Source: Anthonomus grandis grandis
Taxonomy: Eukaryota; Arthropoda; Insecta; Coleoptera; Curculionidae
NCBI RefSeq assembly: GCF_022605725.1
Contig: NC_065551.1
Location: 6,324,001-6,388,000, forward strand
DNA: 64,000 nucleotides
Direction of reading: 5' to 3'
The notes beneath the pieces are model-generated. The model ran no database searches. It was not told the origin of the DNA and was given only the letters and a program-made list of their open reading frames with translations. A program made the translations under genes and the position numbers. Shown here one piece after another: positions 10,000 to 20,168 of the stretch (position 1 is its first letter; each line of letters opens with the position of its first letter).

Positions 10000-10870
10000 A
10001 CTCAAAATAAAAATCAGAGATTGGAGGGACACAAAGTCAATTATCTTAGATTACGTTTATTTAAAAAAAAAAGCTATTCGTTTAACACCACAAACGTTTT
10101 AGTTAAAACAAAAAATAAATATGTAAAAAAATATTGCTGACGTTCACATTAAATCCAGTTTCAAAACTAAATGAAATAAAAGTAAACAAAACAAGCAGAA
10201 TGAGGTTAAGTTGAACGGGAGAACGGAAATAAAGCAAAAAATAAAAAGTGAAATGTGACTTGGTCGAGAATTGAACCAGGGACCATCGGGTTCGTAGGCC
10301 CGATGGTCGTGTGAATGGTAAAAACATCATTCACACGAGACAGTAAAGGACTCCTTTTTGCCCTTGTGATCTCTAACTTCTCTAATAAGTCAAACTTCTT
10401 TCCCTCGGGGCACTCATGAAGGATTTTTACATTTTACGGGATGGAAGGAAAGTGTTTTGAAGCCAATAAATGGCTTGCAAAAGCCGATTTAGTCTCGGTG
10501 CTTTCGGTATCTTTTTATTTGTTATATTGTCTTAAGTGTTCCTGCACTCTCGTTATTATTTTTTTCCAGACTGACCAATGTAAACGGCACTACAGTCCCC
10601 GCAGTTTAGTGAGAAAACTTCCGATTGGGTTAAGGGTTCGCTTTTACCTTTAATTTTTACGAGCTTGTTAAATAATGTGTTGAAAGTTTTGAATGTTATC
10701 TGTAAATTATAGTTTTTAAAAAATTTAGCCAATCGAAAGGAGATACTACCAAAATAAGTGAGGTAATGAAATCTAGAATTGTTAATGCTGGTGTTAAGGA
10801 TTAAATTAAATAGACTTTGTGTCCCTCCAATCCCTGAATTTTTATTATTAAGAGATCTCTTTGAGAAAAA
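10000..10870 (-). mobile_element. Inverted PLE segment bounded by a 25-bp inverted repeat
   Basis: The 25-bp sequences at 10014-10038 and 10813-10837 are inverted copies with one mismatch (core GATTGGAGGGACACAAAGTC on the left), with looser similarity reaching to about 10000 and 10855. Between them, on the minus strand, lie the PLE thumb and GIY-YIG nuclease coding remnants that are absent from their expected place after the YVDD block. Either a second, inverted PLE fragment inserted here, or the 3' half of this copy was flipped between the repeats. Confidence 0.6.
10335..10800 (-). pseudogene. PLE C-terminal part: RT thumb and GIY-YIG endonuclease
   Basis: Minus-strand reading: RFHYLTYFGSISFRLAKFFK (about 10775-10715), then LVKIKGKSEPLTQSEVFSLN and CGDCSAVYIGQSGKK (about 10605-10555), and after frameshifts GKKFDLLEKLEITRAKRSP (about 10400-10345). 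The Cys-x-x-Cys spacer and YIG motif are those of the GIY-YIG nuclease of Penelope elements, which nicks target DNA. The conserved Arg helix and the His-x-x-x-Glu region that should follow are lost in frameshifted sequence. It is in opposite orientation to the surrounding PLE. Confidence 0.78.
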
Positions 10871-10879
10871 TGGACTACT

Positions 10880-11040
10880 TTTTTTAATTATTATTCAAAA
10901 GATATGTGGATAATGTATTTGCCAATTTTCAAGCGGATAAAGATGAGTTAAACACTTTTATAATCTTTCGACCACACACCCGATTACATTTCGATTATAC
11001 CCTTCGATAACGTTCACTTTTGAAATAGAGAAAAATTAAT
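10880..11040 (+). pseudogene. PLE reverse transcriptase YVDD block
   Basis: The plus-strand frame gives KRYVDNVFANFQADKDELNT starting near 10898. YVDN stands in place of the catalytic YVDD, so the second metal-binding Asp is Asn. It is followed by PHTRLHFDY-like remnants and stops. It continues the frame broken at about 9990, which dates the 10000-10870 change after PLE insertion or during its creation. The thumb and nuclease that should follow are missing here. Confidence 0.7.
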
Positions 11041-11288
11041 CATTACCTTTTTTTGTAAATTTTTAATTAATTTTAATGTAAGTTTTATGCCTTCAACGTC
11101 TATTTATTTGTTCATTAATTAAGCATTTTATCATTATTGCAGATGTAATTTTTGTTTATTTTTATTCGTTTTAACCATTTAACCTTTTCTGAAGCCTTAG
11201 ACGTATAAGTTTGACAGAACGCCTAATCTTGTAAATAATTTTAATACCTTTCATAAGTTAACACCATAAAAATTAGCTTCAATCTATA

Positions 11289-13576
11289 CAGTGCTTTCAT
11301 TTCAAAACGATCCACCCTTAATAACTTTCTTAAAAAAAAAAAAAAAACAAAACACGTCAAATTAGATATACAGGGGGACGTTTAATTATGCATTTACTGA
11401 AGTTCTGTCAATCACCTCCTCACCTCCAGCTAACCTCACTTTAATATGTCAAATGGGAACCCCCATCGTGTGATACATCATAGTAAGCAGCGTAAAATTC
11501 TCTATTCAACGGTACCAAAAAAAATGAAATCGGTAAATGTGTAAGCAAATAGTTAGCGAAAATGTCTAGAAATAATGAATATTTTATTTACGCCAAACTT
11601 TGGTATTTTAAATGAATACTTTTAGTGTGGTACCTACATCATTTTAAAATTCTTAAATTTTTTATAATAGATCATCAAAAAAAAAAATACAAGCAATTTA
11701 GAAGTTAAAATGTGTGGTAACAAACAGTACATTTAGTTCAAGCAAATTATTTATTTTTTTAAGTAAAGAATGTGTACCGTTCTTTGCGAGAAAAAAGAGT
11801 GTCTTCAAATTTTTTGCAAAAATCTTTGCAGTCTTATAACTTTGTATGTGTATTTATTTCATTTATTTTTTTCGCGAAATCTACCTAAAAGATACAAAAA
11901 AACACTGCAATACCTTACATTTTTAAGGCGTTTAAAAAGCAGGCGATTTATTATAGTTAAAACTGTCAGTTTGACGCGTGCAATTTTTCAATTTTAGTTA
12001 AAACAGTGAGTTAATAAAATGGTGTATACGCTAGCCGAAAGAATAGAAATAATTTTCCTTTATGGAGCTCAAGATCGGTGTGCTCGCAGAACCGCGAGAG
12101 CATTTAATGAAAGGTATCAAGATAAAAACGTGAGCCATAAATACATATCAGAATTGATACGAAAATTTGAAGAGACGGGATCGATTTGCAATAAGAAAAA
12201 ATATGAAAATAGAATTGTCGATGAAGTATGACAAGTTGAAGTACTAGGACAATTTGCTATGGATCCAACTTTGTCTATACTGTCTATAAGGCCGCAAAAC
12301 TAACAAATATTTCCACTGGTTCCGTACATAAAGTTTAAAAAAAAAAAAAGTTCTTTCCTTATAAAATTCATATTCTTCATGAACTCGGAGAAGATGATTT
12401 TGATAGGAGAATTCAATTTTGTGTAATGATGTGCCAGCGAATTGACGACGATCCCCATTTATTGAAGACCATTTGCTTCAGTGACGAATCGACCTTTTTT
12501 TTAAATGGCCTGGTGAACAGATATAACTGTAGATACTGGGATAATGAAAATCCGCATGTTTTTCGGGAAGGCCCTACCCAATATCCCCAAAAAATTAATG
12601 TTTGGGCAGGAATTTATGGGAATGAAATAATCGGGCCATTTTTTTGGAAGAAAATTTGACTGGCGAAATGTATTTAAACCTTTTAGAAAATGCAATATAC
12701 CCTTCCATCATCCAATCTATGGAAAATCAAGTAGATCAACATGGTGCTATATTATTGAATGAAAATAATATACATTTTCAGCAGGATGGAGCTCCCGCGC
12801 ACTACACTTTGGTAGTTCGAGAGTGGCTTGATGAAAATTTTCGAGAAAAGTGGATTGGCAGACGTGATGCAATCGAATGGCCTGCGCGGTCTCCGGACCT
12901 AACCCCACTAGACTTTTTTCTTTGGGGCTACTTAAAAAGCAAAGTTTATAAAACCCCGCCTGAGAGTATTGAGAATTTAAAAAATAGAATATTTCAAGAA
13001 TCCAGAGAAATTAGCAGGCAGACCCTTGCCAATGTTCGTAAGGAATTTGAAAATAGGCTTTTTTATTGTCTTGCTAATAACGGCGCGCATTTTAACATTT
13101 AATAAAATAAATTTGTTGAACTAATTAAATTTGTTTTTCTACCGTACCGATTTACACTTTAATTGCTTCTTGGTCAATCAATTTTATTTTTTTTTACAAC
13201 CATTGATAGCATAATGAATGGCCTTTAAACTAATGTATCACACCATGGGGTAGCCATTTGACATACTAAAGTTTGGCGTAAATAAAATATTCATTATTTC
13301 TAAACATTTTCGCTATTTGCTTACACATTTACCGATTTCATTTTTTTTGGTACCGTTGAATAGAGAATTTTACGCTGCTTACTATGATGTATCACACGAT
13401 GGGGGTTCCCATTTGACATATTAAAGTGAGGTTAGCTGGAGGTGAGGAGGTGATTGACAGAACTTCAGTAAATGCATAATTAAACGTCCCCCTGTATATC
13501 TAATTTGACGTGTTTTGTTTTTTTTTTTTTTTTAAGAAAGTTATTAAGGGTGGATCGTTTTGAAATGAAAGCACTG
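11289..13576 (+). mobile_element. DD41D mariner inserted in the PLE 3' end
   Basis: Starts CAGTGCTTTCATTTCAAAAC at 11289, ends with the inverse at 13576, flanked by TA (11287-11288, 13577-13578). The inverted arms are about 11289-11607 and 13263-13576. Inside each arm, about 80 bp from the outer end, is a second end-like motif TATACAGGGGGAC (11367) and its inverse (about 13484-13496). The flanking PLE sequence is continuous when this element is removed, as the inverted PLE copy at 3748-4115 shows. Transposase on the plus strand. Confidence 0.92.
12019..13102 (+). pseudogene. DD41D mariner transposase, two or more frameshifts
   Basis: Starts MVYTLAERIEIIFLYGAQDR with a helix-turn-helix (CARRTARAFNERY, SHKYISELIRKFEETGSI). 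A TGA stops this frame at 12231. Frame changes follow around 12240-12430 (also an A-rich run at 12337) and near 12650. The catalytic part is well kept: CFSDESTFFLNGLVNRYNCR (first Asp), NVWAGIYGNEIIGPF, FQQDGAPAHYTLVVREW (second Asp), EWPARSPDLTPLDFFLWGY (third Asp). Forty-one residues separate the second and third Asp. The end is NGAHFNI. Few lesions suggest moderate age. Confidence 0.88.
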
Positions 13577-13601
13577 TATAAGTTCCTTTGGTTGTTTTAT
13601 A

Positions 13602-13652
13602 GTATCCCTGATGATGGACATGTTCTATGTCCGAAACATGTTGGATTGATGG
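13602..13652 (+). ncRNA. Hammerhead-ribozyme-like motif in the 3' end of the PLE
   Basis: Order: ATCC (13604-13607), CTGATGA (13608-13614), one extra T, stem II GGACAT/ATGTCC with a 5-nt loop (13616-13632), GAAA (13633-13636), minimal stem III C-AT-G, then TT and predicted cleavage after 13642, followed by GGAT (13643-13646). GGAT pairs with ATCC to give a 4-bp stem I. All core residues of the type I hammerhead are present apart from the single extra U after the core A. PLEs are known carriers of such ribozymes. Confidence 0.7.
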
Positions 13653-13706
13653 GTTTTAAATAAATTTAGTGGAGGATGACCGGCATACTTTCAGTTACCC
13701 ATTTTA

Positions 13707-13927
13707 ATAAATTTTGTTTGTGTATATTTTTTTAATTCAACGTTTTATTAAATTCCTTTAAACGGTTTTTTTAAAATATAGTATAAGTGTATTCGTACCA
13801 CTGACAACAATCATATTTATTGTTGAGTACCTTCTAAAAAACTAGGCACCAAATATATTTACACTAGTAAATATCTTTAGTGCAAGGTCATTGCAGAAAT
13901 TCGATGCAAATAGTAATCCTAACTTAC
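13707..13927. other. Intron DNA next to exon 4
   Basis: AT-rich sequence directly downstream (minus strand) of exon 4. The splice donor GTAAGTT lies at 13927-13921. No other feature was seen. Confidence 0.6.
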
Positions 13928-14172
13928 CTCCTAATAACAGAAGTGGTAAAAGACATAAAAGTAACAGCCTAGTGGTTTTATCTCCAGGTTTTGCCTTCCA
14001 TAACAGGTAAGTGTCCCAAAGCATGACTCTGCTCGCCATGTGATGAATATAAGAAAATATGCTGCGTTGTATCCGGAACGAATAGAAGAAAATTGTATAA
14101 ATAGTAGTAAAAATAGTAGAAACTATTGTTGAAATAGTTTGTTTGAAAGAACCCCATTTAGTGTGGGTTCGC
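13928..14172 (-). CDS. Host gene exon 4 (membrane segment; possible SUN-domain protein)
   Basis: Minus-strand exon with acceptor TTTTTTAG just above 14172 and donor GTAAGTT just below 13928. It enters in phase 2, completing the Arg codon begun in exon 3, and leaves with one base over. It encodes residues 237-317 of the model: TNWG-like start THTKWGSFKQTISTIV, MASRVMLWDTYLLWKAKPGD, then a run of Leu ending LLLLCLLPLLLLGG, which looks like a single transmembrane segment carrying on into the next exon. A short amphipathic region followed by one membrane span after a long hydrophilic N-terminus fits an inner-nuclear-membrane protein. A SUN-domain (klaroid-like) identity is my inference; the diagnostic domain would lie left of the window. 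Confidence 0.75.
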
Positions 14173-14790
14173 CTAAAAAATAAAATAAATATTTACATAA
14201 AAGGATATATTTATAAGGACGTTCATAAAAAAAGTCTCACTTCGATTATCTCGAAATCTGAAGATTTTTAAAAAACCACTGAAATACGGAAAATTTTTTT
14301 AAAAAAAATGAATTTTTATTTTGCAAATTCCTTAAAAATCTTAAATAGAAAGTTTCAAAGTTTTTTAAAATAGAATGTTTGGCGTTGTCATTTTTTGAAA
14401 TCCCAAATTTCCGTTCGTTTTCATAAATTAGTATTTTTAGTTCGGATTTTTTTTCCAACAAAAGATTCCTACTATATTTAGTAAAGTATTTATGGTTAAT
14501 ATGGATATGAAATAATTCGATTCAATTACATTTATGATTACCTAAGAACATATTCAGAGTTTGTAGTAAGGCGAGATTTAGTCAATCTCATTTAGAAACC
14601 AATATTTCAAAAAATTAAAGAGGAAATAATAAAATACAGCTTAAAAAAACTTCAATATTTTAATTCAGTAGTATAGTTAAATGAAAACAAAGAAACAAAC
14701 ATATTTTTATGCTAAATAATTCTGAATAATCAACGAATAACAAATAAAGAAAAAAGTGTGATAGATTTGGAATCTCAACATGCTACTATA
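14173..14790. other. Intron 3 left part, no gene seen
   Basis: AT-rich intron of the host gene. Open stretches on the minus strand (for example 14246-14461) are Lys/Phe-rich, as expected by chance in such sequence. Confidence 0.5.
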
Positions 14791-15734
14791 CAGGGTGTTC
14801 ATTTAATATCGCGGTGCTCGATTGCGGCTAAACTTTGAAACGAAAGAAACCTTAAATAGGGGAAATTATGTTAGAAGGGCTACTTTTTAAAACTAGTTTG
14901 GTTAATACAGGGTGTCCCAAAGAAGCGTGGTACATAATTTGAGTCTTATTTGACTTTCTCTTGAATCCTAAAACAGTTTTTCCCTAAAATGCGACGTTGC
15001 CTAGTTATTAACCATTTGAAGAAATTTTTACGAAAATTGATGTGTCACTTAAATTTTAATATTTACCACTGAAGTCTTTTATCTTTTTGAAAAATCTTTG
15101 TAGAGTCCTTGGCTAAGTTCATTTTATCTTTCGAAATTCCAAAATTAATTTTTTTGTATACAGGGTGATCAAAATCGTTACTCAAATAATGATAATTTGA
15201 ATTCAATTTTGCGCTATTTTTTAAATGGAACACCCTGTATCTACGTGTTGTGATAGAGCATTCTTTTATCTTCAATTTGATACCAACAAGTTACCAACCT
15301 TTATTTCTAACCGCTTTCTCAACATTTGTTCTTAAAATGACATATTTTTTTCATAGGCATTACGACAGTTACGACGGAAAACATTTAATAGATATTTTAT
15401 GAAATCAGAGTGACAAGCACTTTGTCACTCTGTTCAATTCTATTTCGAACACTTTTTGGTAAGAAAAAAGCCAATAGTTGTAATAACCGTAATAAAACAA
15501 TAGTAGTAAAGAAAAGTAATATTAATCCCTGATGCTTATCTTATTTAAAAATAAGAAATTTTTTCTTACAAGTCAAAAGTTGGCCATGATTCATTTATTC
15601 ATTGTTGTGTGACGTATGCTAATTATAATGTTTATTTATCGGACATGTTAAGTAAATTAGCCATCATGTTTAAGTAAATTTGTGTCAAAATGAATTAATA
15701 AATATTATTTACGTTATCAGTGAATGCCTTGGGA

Positions 15735-16723
15735 ACTGTTTTTCAGGAAAATTTTCCTGAGTGTTGAAGAAATTAAAAGAACGATTCGATACTGGAAGCG
15801 TAAAAAGCGAGTACAAAAAGCAAACTAGAACGAAAACCTTTTTAAATGAAGAAAACCAACTGGCAATCAGCATGTCGGTTGTAGAAACACCGCAAATTAG
15901 TGTAAGACAAATAAGTAAGAACTGAGAAATATCAAAATCGTCCGTGGGAAAATGGTTGAAAAAACAAATATCATCCCTATCACGCTCAGTTACATCAAGA
16001 ACAACACGACAGAAGATATGCCGAAAATGATCAAGCAACAGAAAACGAGTTTTTTTTTTTTAATTTGTGCTCTTCACTAATCAATGTCCGTTCTACAGAA
16101 ATGATTTTGTGAACCGACATAACTTTCATTTTTACGATAGAGAAAATCCCCATCGAGTCTTTATCAATAATTTTCAACACAGATGGAGCATCAATGTTTG
16201 GGGTGGAATAAGACATGATTTTGTTATTGGTCCATACTTTTTTTGAAGATCGTGTAATAGGAGAAGTTTTTCTACATTTCTTAAGAGAGGATTTTCCATG
16301 CTTGACCCAAGATCTTCCCGACTTTGTAAGGCATCAGATGTGGCTGCAGTTGAACGATGCAGCAGCTCACTTTAGAGCAAATGTCAGGGAATAAATCCCA
16401 CCCCAATTTGGTCATAGATGTATTGGAAGGCTAGGTTGGTTACTAAAATTAACTTTTGCATACATAGTTATTAAACTTTATACTGAATAGGGCCTACTAG
16501 ATGGCCTCCTAGGTTACCGGAATTAACGCCTCTGGACTTCTTCTTGTGGAGAAGTGTTAGATCCGAAGTTTATCGCATTACACCCACAACTAGGGAAGAT
16601 ATGGTGGAGCGGATACAAGAGTCTTTTGAGACGACTGCTATGCTTAGTGCACTTAGATCTTTCGCACGTAGGGCTGATTTGTGTTTGTAGTAAAACGGTA
16701 TGCATTTTGAGCAATTTTTATGA
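15735..16723 (+). pseudogene. DD41D-related transposase with many frameshifts and one apparent intron
   Basis: Blocks in shifting frames: RFDTGSVKSEYKKQTRTKTF, AISMSVVETPQISVRQISKN (helix-turn-helix side), VNRHNFHFYDRENPHRVF, HRWSINVWGGIRHDFVIGPY, LQLNDAAAHFRANVRE (second Asp, with Gln-Asp spacing altered), HRCIGRLG, and after the intron-like piece at 16435-16490 PTRWPPRLPELTPLDFFLW (third Asp). It ends NGMHFEQFL at 16723. The first Asp block (SDE) is damaged near 16050. With the 56 bp removed the spacing between second and third Asp is near 41 residues. It is clearly dead. Confidence 0.8.
16435..16490 (+). other. Apparent 56-bp GT-AG intron inside a mariner transposase
   Basis: The sequence starts GTTGGTTACTAA and ends CTGAATAG. 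Removing it joins CTA-G to GG-CCT and restores an unbroken reading through GRLGPTRWPPRLPELTPLDF, whereas reading through it gives a stop and loses the motif. Length, ends and an internal TACTAAAATTAAC branch-site-like string fit a short insect intron. Confidence 0.55.
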
Positions 16724-17549
16724 TACAACTTTTTTCATAATGTTTTTAATTAACGTTGTTAATATTTTTGGTGATTTTTTGATGTAACTGAAGTTGATGA
16801 GAGTGATATTTATTTATGGACAATTTCGGATTTTCTACAAATGACTTGGTGAATGCCTATTTGATTTCTTCATTTAAACCAGTTTCTATTCTAGTTTGGT
16901 TTTTGTACTCGTAGTAAAAAACGTTGTAGTGCCTACGAAAAAATATGTGATTCTTCCTTTAAGAACAAATTTTGAGAAAACGGTTACAGATAAAGGCAAA
17001 CTTGTCGGTATCAAACTGAAGATAAAAGAATGCTCTATTAAAACGCGTTACTAGTTATACGGTGTTCTATTTCAAAAAATAACGCAAAATTGAATTGAAA
17101 ATATCATTATTTTAGTAACAATTTTGATCTCCGCGTATAAAAATATAAATTTTGGAATTTCGAAAGACAAAATAAACTTAGCCAAGAACTCTACATAGAT
17201 TTTTCAAAAAGATAAAAAACGTCGGTGCTAAATATTAAAATTTATGGGAACATTGATTTTCGTAAAAATTTCTTTAAGTTGTTAATAACTAGGCAACAAC
17301 GCGTTTTAGGGCAAAACAGTTTTAGGGTTAAAGAGAGTGAAATGAGACGTCCATTTCGAAAAAAAAATTAGGTAGTTCCATTAAAAAAAAATTAAATTAT
17401 GTACCACGCTTTTTTGGGACACCCTGTATCAATCAAACTAATTTTAAAAAGTAGCTCCTCTAACTCAATTAACATTTCCCCTATTAAAGTTTTTTTCCGT
17501 TTCGAGATTTAGCCGCAATCGCGCACCGCGATATAAAATGGACACCCCA

Positions 17550-18339
17550 TATAAATATAGTTAAAAGAAAGTCAAAATTGAAATAGAACATACAAATATT
17601 AAAAGCAAATAAATTAGGACAAAAAACCTAATTATTCTGACGGACAATAAAACATCATCAGGCCTTCAAAGGTTGATAATGGATCTTATAAGTGGTTTGC
17701 CCTTTTGAGATCGTGGCCAAAAATGCAAAAAGTATTGTGACGGTTATATGAGTCGTGCCTAGATTAAATAATTTTAATTTATGGAGGCGAGAATTAATGT
17801 AATAAATGTTGTTACATAACTGCGGCTAATTTACTCAAACTGGAGCCTATTTCAAATGCATAACAAAATCAAATAAGTTTAAAATGGAGTGCCTTTAACT
17901 CCATTGAAGTCACGAGTCAATTTGGCCTAATTGTCACGCAATACCGACTGGAGTGTCCTTGGATTTTGTATATAAAATTTCAAAACCTATAACCACATCA
18001 ATTGCATACTTATAAAATGAAAATATGTCAATAACTTTTTGAAGATTTGAAGACAATTTTGTGAACTATCGATAGATAGACTTAATAGCCACAACGTACA
18101 TGTCTGGTTGATTCACATTAATTTAAACTGATTTTTAAATACAAACAACTACAGATATGTAATATCCTATGGGAAACCTACCCATTATTATAAAGCAATA
18201 AATTTATTCGGATGCGTTGGATTGCTATCAATCATCTACTTACTGAAGCTATTCAAAAAAAGTCACTACTTGATGACGCCAGAAAAATAAAGCTCCTACT
18301 GACTATTGTTCTTCCAGTCTGGTATTGGTTAGACAATAA
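17550..18339. other. Intron 3 middle, no gene seen
   Basis: No coding motif or paired repeat was recognised. Sequence is AT-rich host intron or unrecognisably old transposon. Confidence 0.4.
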
Positions 18340-18560
18340 ATTAGTTGATAGGATCAAGAGGGCCTATAGAGTGGTCAGCTATATCTCCTAATTTAATCGT
18401 ATTAGACCTTTTTGTTTGGGGTTACTTAAAGAATGTTGATTGAATTCCTTAACCTCAAAATTTAGAGCTTCATAATTGGTGAGATCCTTTAGAAATTGTG
18501 AGTTTAAACGATGATTATTCCATTGTCTGTGTAATAGCGGACATTTTTAACATTTATTAG
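18340..18560 (+). pseudogene. Old C-terminal relic of a mariner transposase
   Basis: The plus-strand frame around 18370-18440 reads VVSYISPNLIVLDLFVWGYL (with one shift), the counterpart of the W-P-A-R-S-P-D-L-T-P-L-D-F-F-L-W-G-Y-L block of the DD41D family, including its third Asp. It is followed by NLELHNW-like and LCNSGHF-like remnants of the C-terminus. No terminal repeats remain nearby. It is older than the other copies in the window. Confidence 0.55.
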
Positions 18561-18764
18561 ACTGATATTTTCGTTTTAATGTAGTACATTAAAATATATA
18601 TTGTTTGAACATATTATAGCCTTAAAAAATGATTTATAGAACAAAAATATGTTTCCATGAAAATTAAAGGTCCGTTTTAAACAAAACTAAAAGCTACATG
18701 AAGACAATTACTTTTTAATCACTGGAATGCTCTTTGGAACTCCTGGAGATAGTACATACCATCT

Positions 18765-19220
18765 GTCACATTTTTGACGAAAAAATAACATGTAACATTT
18801 TTTTGCGGAAATCGTTAGCTTATTATTTAATTAAAAATTGCTAAACTATATATATTTAAAATCATAAAATTCGGCTCTTTTTAACAATGAGGTCATATAT
18901 AGGATACTCTATAAGACAAAACTGGCCCTCTGTCAAAATTGGACATGACAGGTGGTAATATTTTTGTCAACTTTTCACCTAACCCTTGTAGGGGGCGGGT
19001 CTATGGGGGGTCTATGGAAAAAGACCCTGTACGCGCTATATCTGAGGAACCGTTTATCGCCCAAAAAAAGTTTTATTACTTTTGTAGGTTTTTTGAAATT
19101 TTTTCGAGTTTTCTCAGAGCGCCGGTACGGTTTGACCCCACATTTTTCAAGTTAAGCTTTTTGAATGATATTCTGACGATTTCCGCAGAAAAATGTTACA
19201 AGGTATTTTTCCGTCAAAAC
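18765..19220. repeat. Small inverted-repeat element (MITE-like)
   Basis: The segment 18765-18810 (core ACATTTTTTTGCGGAAATCG) is repeated in inverse at about 19167-19215 (CGATTTCCGCAGAAAAATGT). About 350 bp lies between, including a GC-richer block near 18985-19030. No coding capacity. The size and paired ends suggest a MITE, but I could not fix its ends or a target duplication. Confidence 0.45.
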
Positions 19221-19470
19221 GGCCTTCTTTTTTGACAGATTGACTGTACTAAGGCAGAATTACCATTTGCCGACAAAACTATTTTTGCTCATAAAGTTGT
19301 TCCATAAACCCATCGATAATTGTTTGTTACGTCTTTCAGCAACTTTATTTCAATTTTCAGATTTTAAGATATACGAGATGGGAAGTATGTAAAATTTTTT
19401 TAAATCGCAAATCTCTAAAAATATATTAAACGCTAAAAAATTAGTTCTTCTATTACTAAAGAAACTTTAC

Positions 19471-19743
19471 CTTTTGATATAAAAATCCTCAGAATTATTA
19501 TTATATGCTCCGCTTCTCCTTGTGGCTTCCTCACTGTATCTCGCACTGGTAACGTAGGTGTTCTCAGTATTAATATTCTTATGCGAGACGTTCTCTGAAT
19601 ACATCGCAAAAGATTGAGAAGGGCTTTCGTCTAACGGATGAATAGTTTTCCGAGACATATTGGGCATAGCGACCACGCCTGGTGCTATTTCGCAACGGTC
19701 TTTGGAGTGATAGGAATATGTCCAATCCGTTTTAGGGTAAACG
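19471..19743 (-). CDS. Host gene exon 3
   Basis: Minus-strand exon between acceptor TTTTTTTAG (ending at 19744) and donor GTAAAG (starting 19470). It enters in phase 2, forming Asp with exon 2, and leaves in phase 2. It encodes residues 146-235: VYPKTDWTYSYHSKDRCEIA, PGVVAMPNMSRKTIHPLDES, then a Ser/Asn/Glu-rich hydrophilic stretch with several SY and SA repeats, ending DFYIK. The YPKTD-TYS and APGVVAMPNMSR strings look conserved rather than random, and their join to KKSGRYW(D) at the end of exon 2 reads smoothly. Probably nucleoplasmic and disordered. It is separated from exon 2 by about 28 kb of transposons. Confidence 0.78.
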
Positions 19744-20142
19744 CTAAAAAAATATTTTTTTTGTAAAGCCTTATTGTCTTGTTAATTCTTTGTTTTATTT
19801 TTATGTACAAAAATATGAATTTATATACAGTGAGTTACAAAATTCAAATATTTAACAAATATATCCTTAAAGATGAAATTACACTTATTTATACTAAACA
19901 TGTATCCTAAATTTCAAAAAAAGATAGGCTTCTAGTTTTTTGGATCAGCGCAAGGATATTTTTGTGTGCTCCGTTGATTACGGAATCTTAAAGAACATGA
20001 AGGTGAACAGCAGCGATATAAGAATTATCGAAAATTTATACTGGAAACAGAAAGCAGCGTTATGACTAAACGGAAACCTTACAGAAGAAAGCCAGATTCT
20101 ACGAGGCATCAGACACAACTGCATACTGTCACCACTACTATT
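19744..20142. other. Intron 2 right after exon 3 acceptor side, no gene seen
   Basis: AT-rich intron immediately upstream (minus strand) of exon 3, including its polypyrimidine tract. Short open stretches on both strands here overlap each other and carry no motif. Confidence 0.5.
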
Positions 20143-20168
20143 TACCATATCGACGGGTTTTTGACAAA

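Larger units (their letters stand above)
3748..13706 (+). mobile_element. Penelope-like element (PLE), heavily invaded by other transposons
   Basis: The ends at 3748-4115 and 11035-11288 plus 13577-13706 are inverted copies of each other; both contain the hammerhead-like core described separately. In between, on the plus strand, are PLE coding remnants: an N-terminal region (4666-4878), reverse transcriptase blocks with GLPKIHK, LVDELKNLTLPPATF, KGVAMGS and LLAEVVMSNLE (9270-9990), and a YVDD-like RYVDNVFA (10901-10925). Insertions at 5016-6570, 6622-9170, 10000-10870 and 11289-13576 interrupt it. With these removed about 3.3 kb remains, close to the usual PLE size. An inverted terminal copy at the 5' end is a known PLE arrangement. 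Confidence 0.82.
14791..17549 (+). mobile_element. DD41D-related mariner with arms of about 600 bp
   Basis: Starts CAGGGTGTTCATTTAATATC at 14791 after TA. The right end is the inverse and ends GGACACCCCA at 17549, before TA; the last bases have decayed from CCCTG. Inverted arms are about 14791-15369 and 16924-17549. Within the left arm are further end-like motifs: TACAGGGTGTCCC (14908), TATACAGGGTGATC (15158) and ACACCCTGTA (15230); the right arm carries the matching copies. It lies wholly in intron 3 of the host gene. Confidence 0.88.

Noticed and set aside
10248..10310. tRNA-like piece on the minus strand with CCTGGTTCAATTCTCG (B-box-like) and an anticodon-arm-like hairpin CGGG...CCCG
   Set aside because: No acceptor or D arm pairs, and the T stem does not close. 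It may be the tail of an old tRNA-derived SINE, but there is not enough to call a tRNA gene or a SINE.
15063..15275. Minus-strand open frame within a mariner arm, similar to ones at 37566 and 38748
   Set aside because: These lie within the terminal inverted repeats of DD41D elements and appear in both arms; they reflect repeat structure, not genes.
18939..19235. 98-codon open frame with a GC-richer start
   Set aside because: It overlaps a second frame of similar length and lies between inverted repeats of a MITE-like element; no motif.
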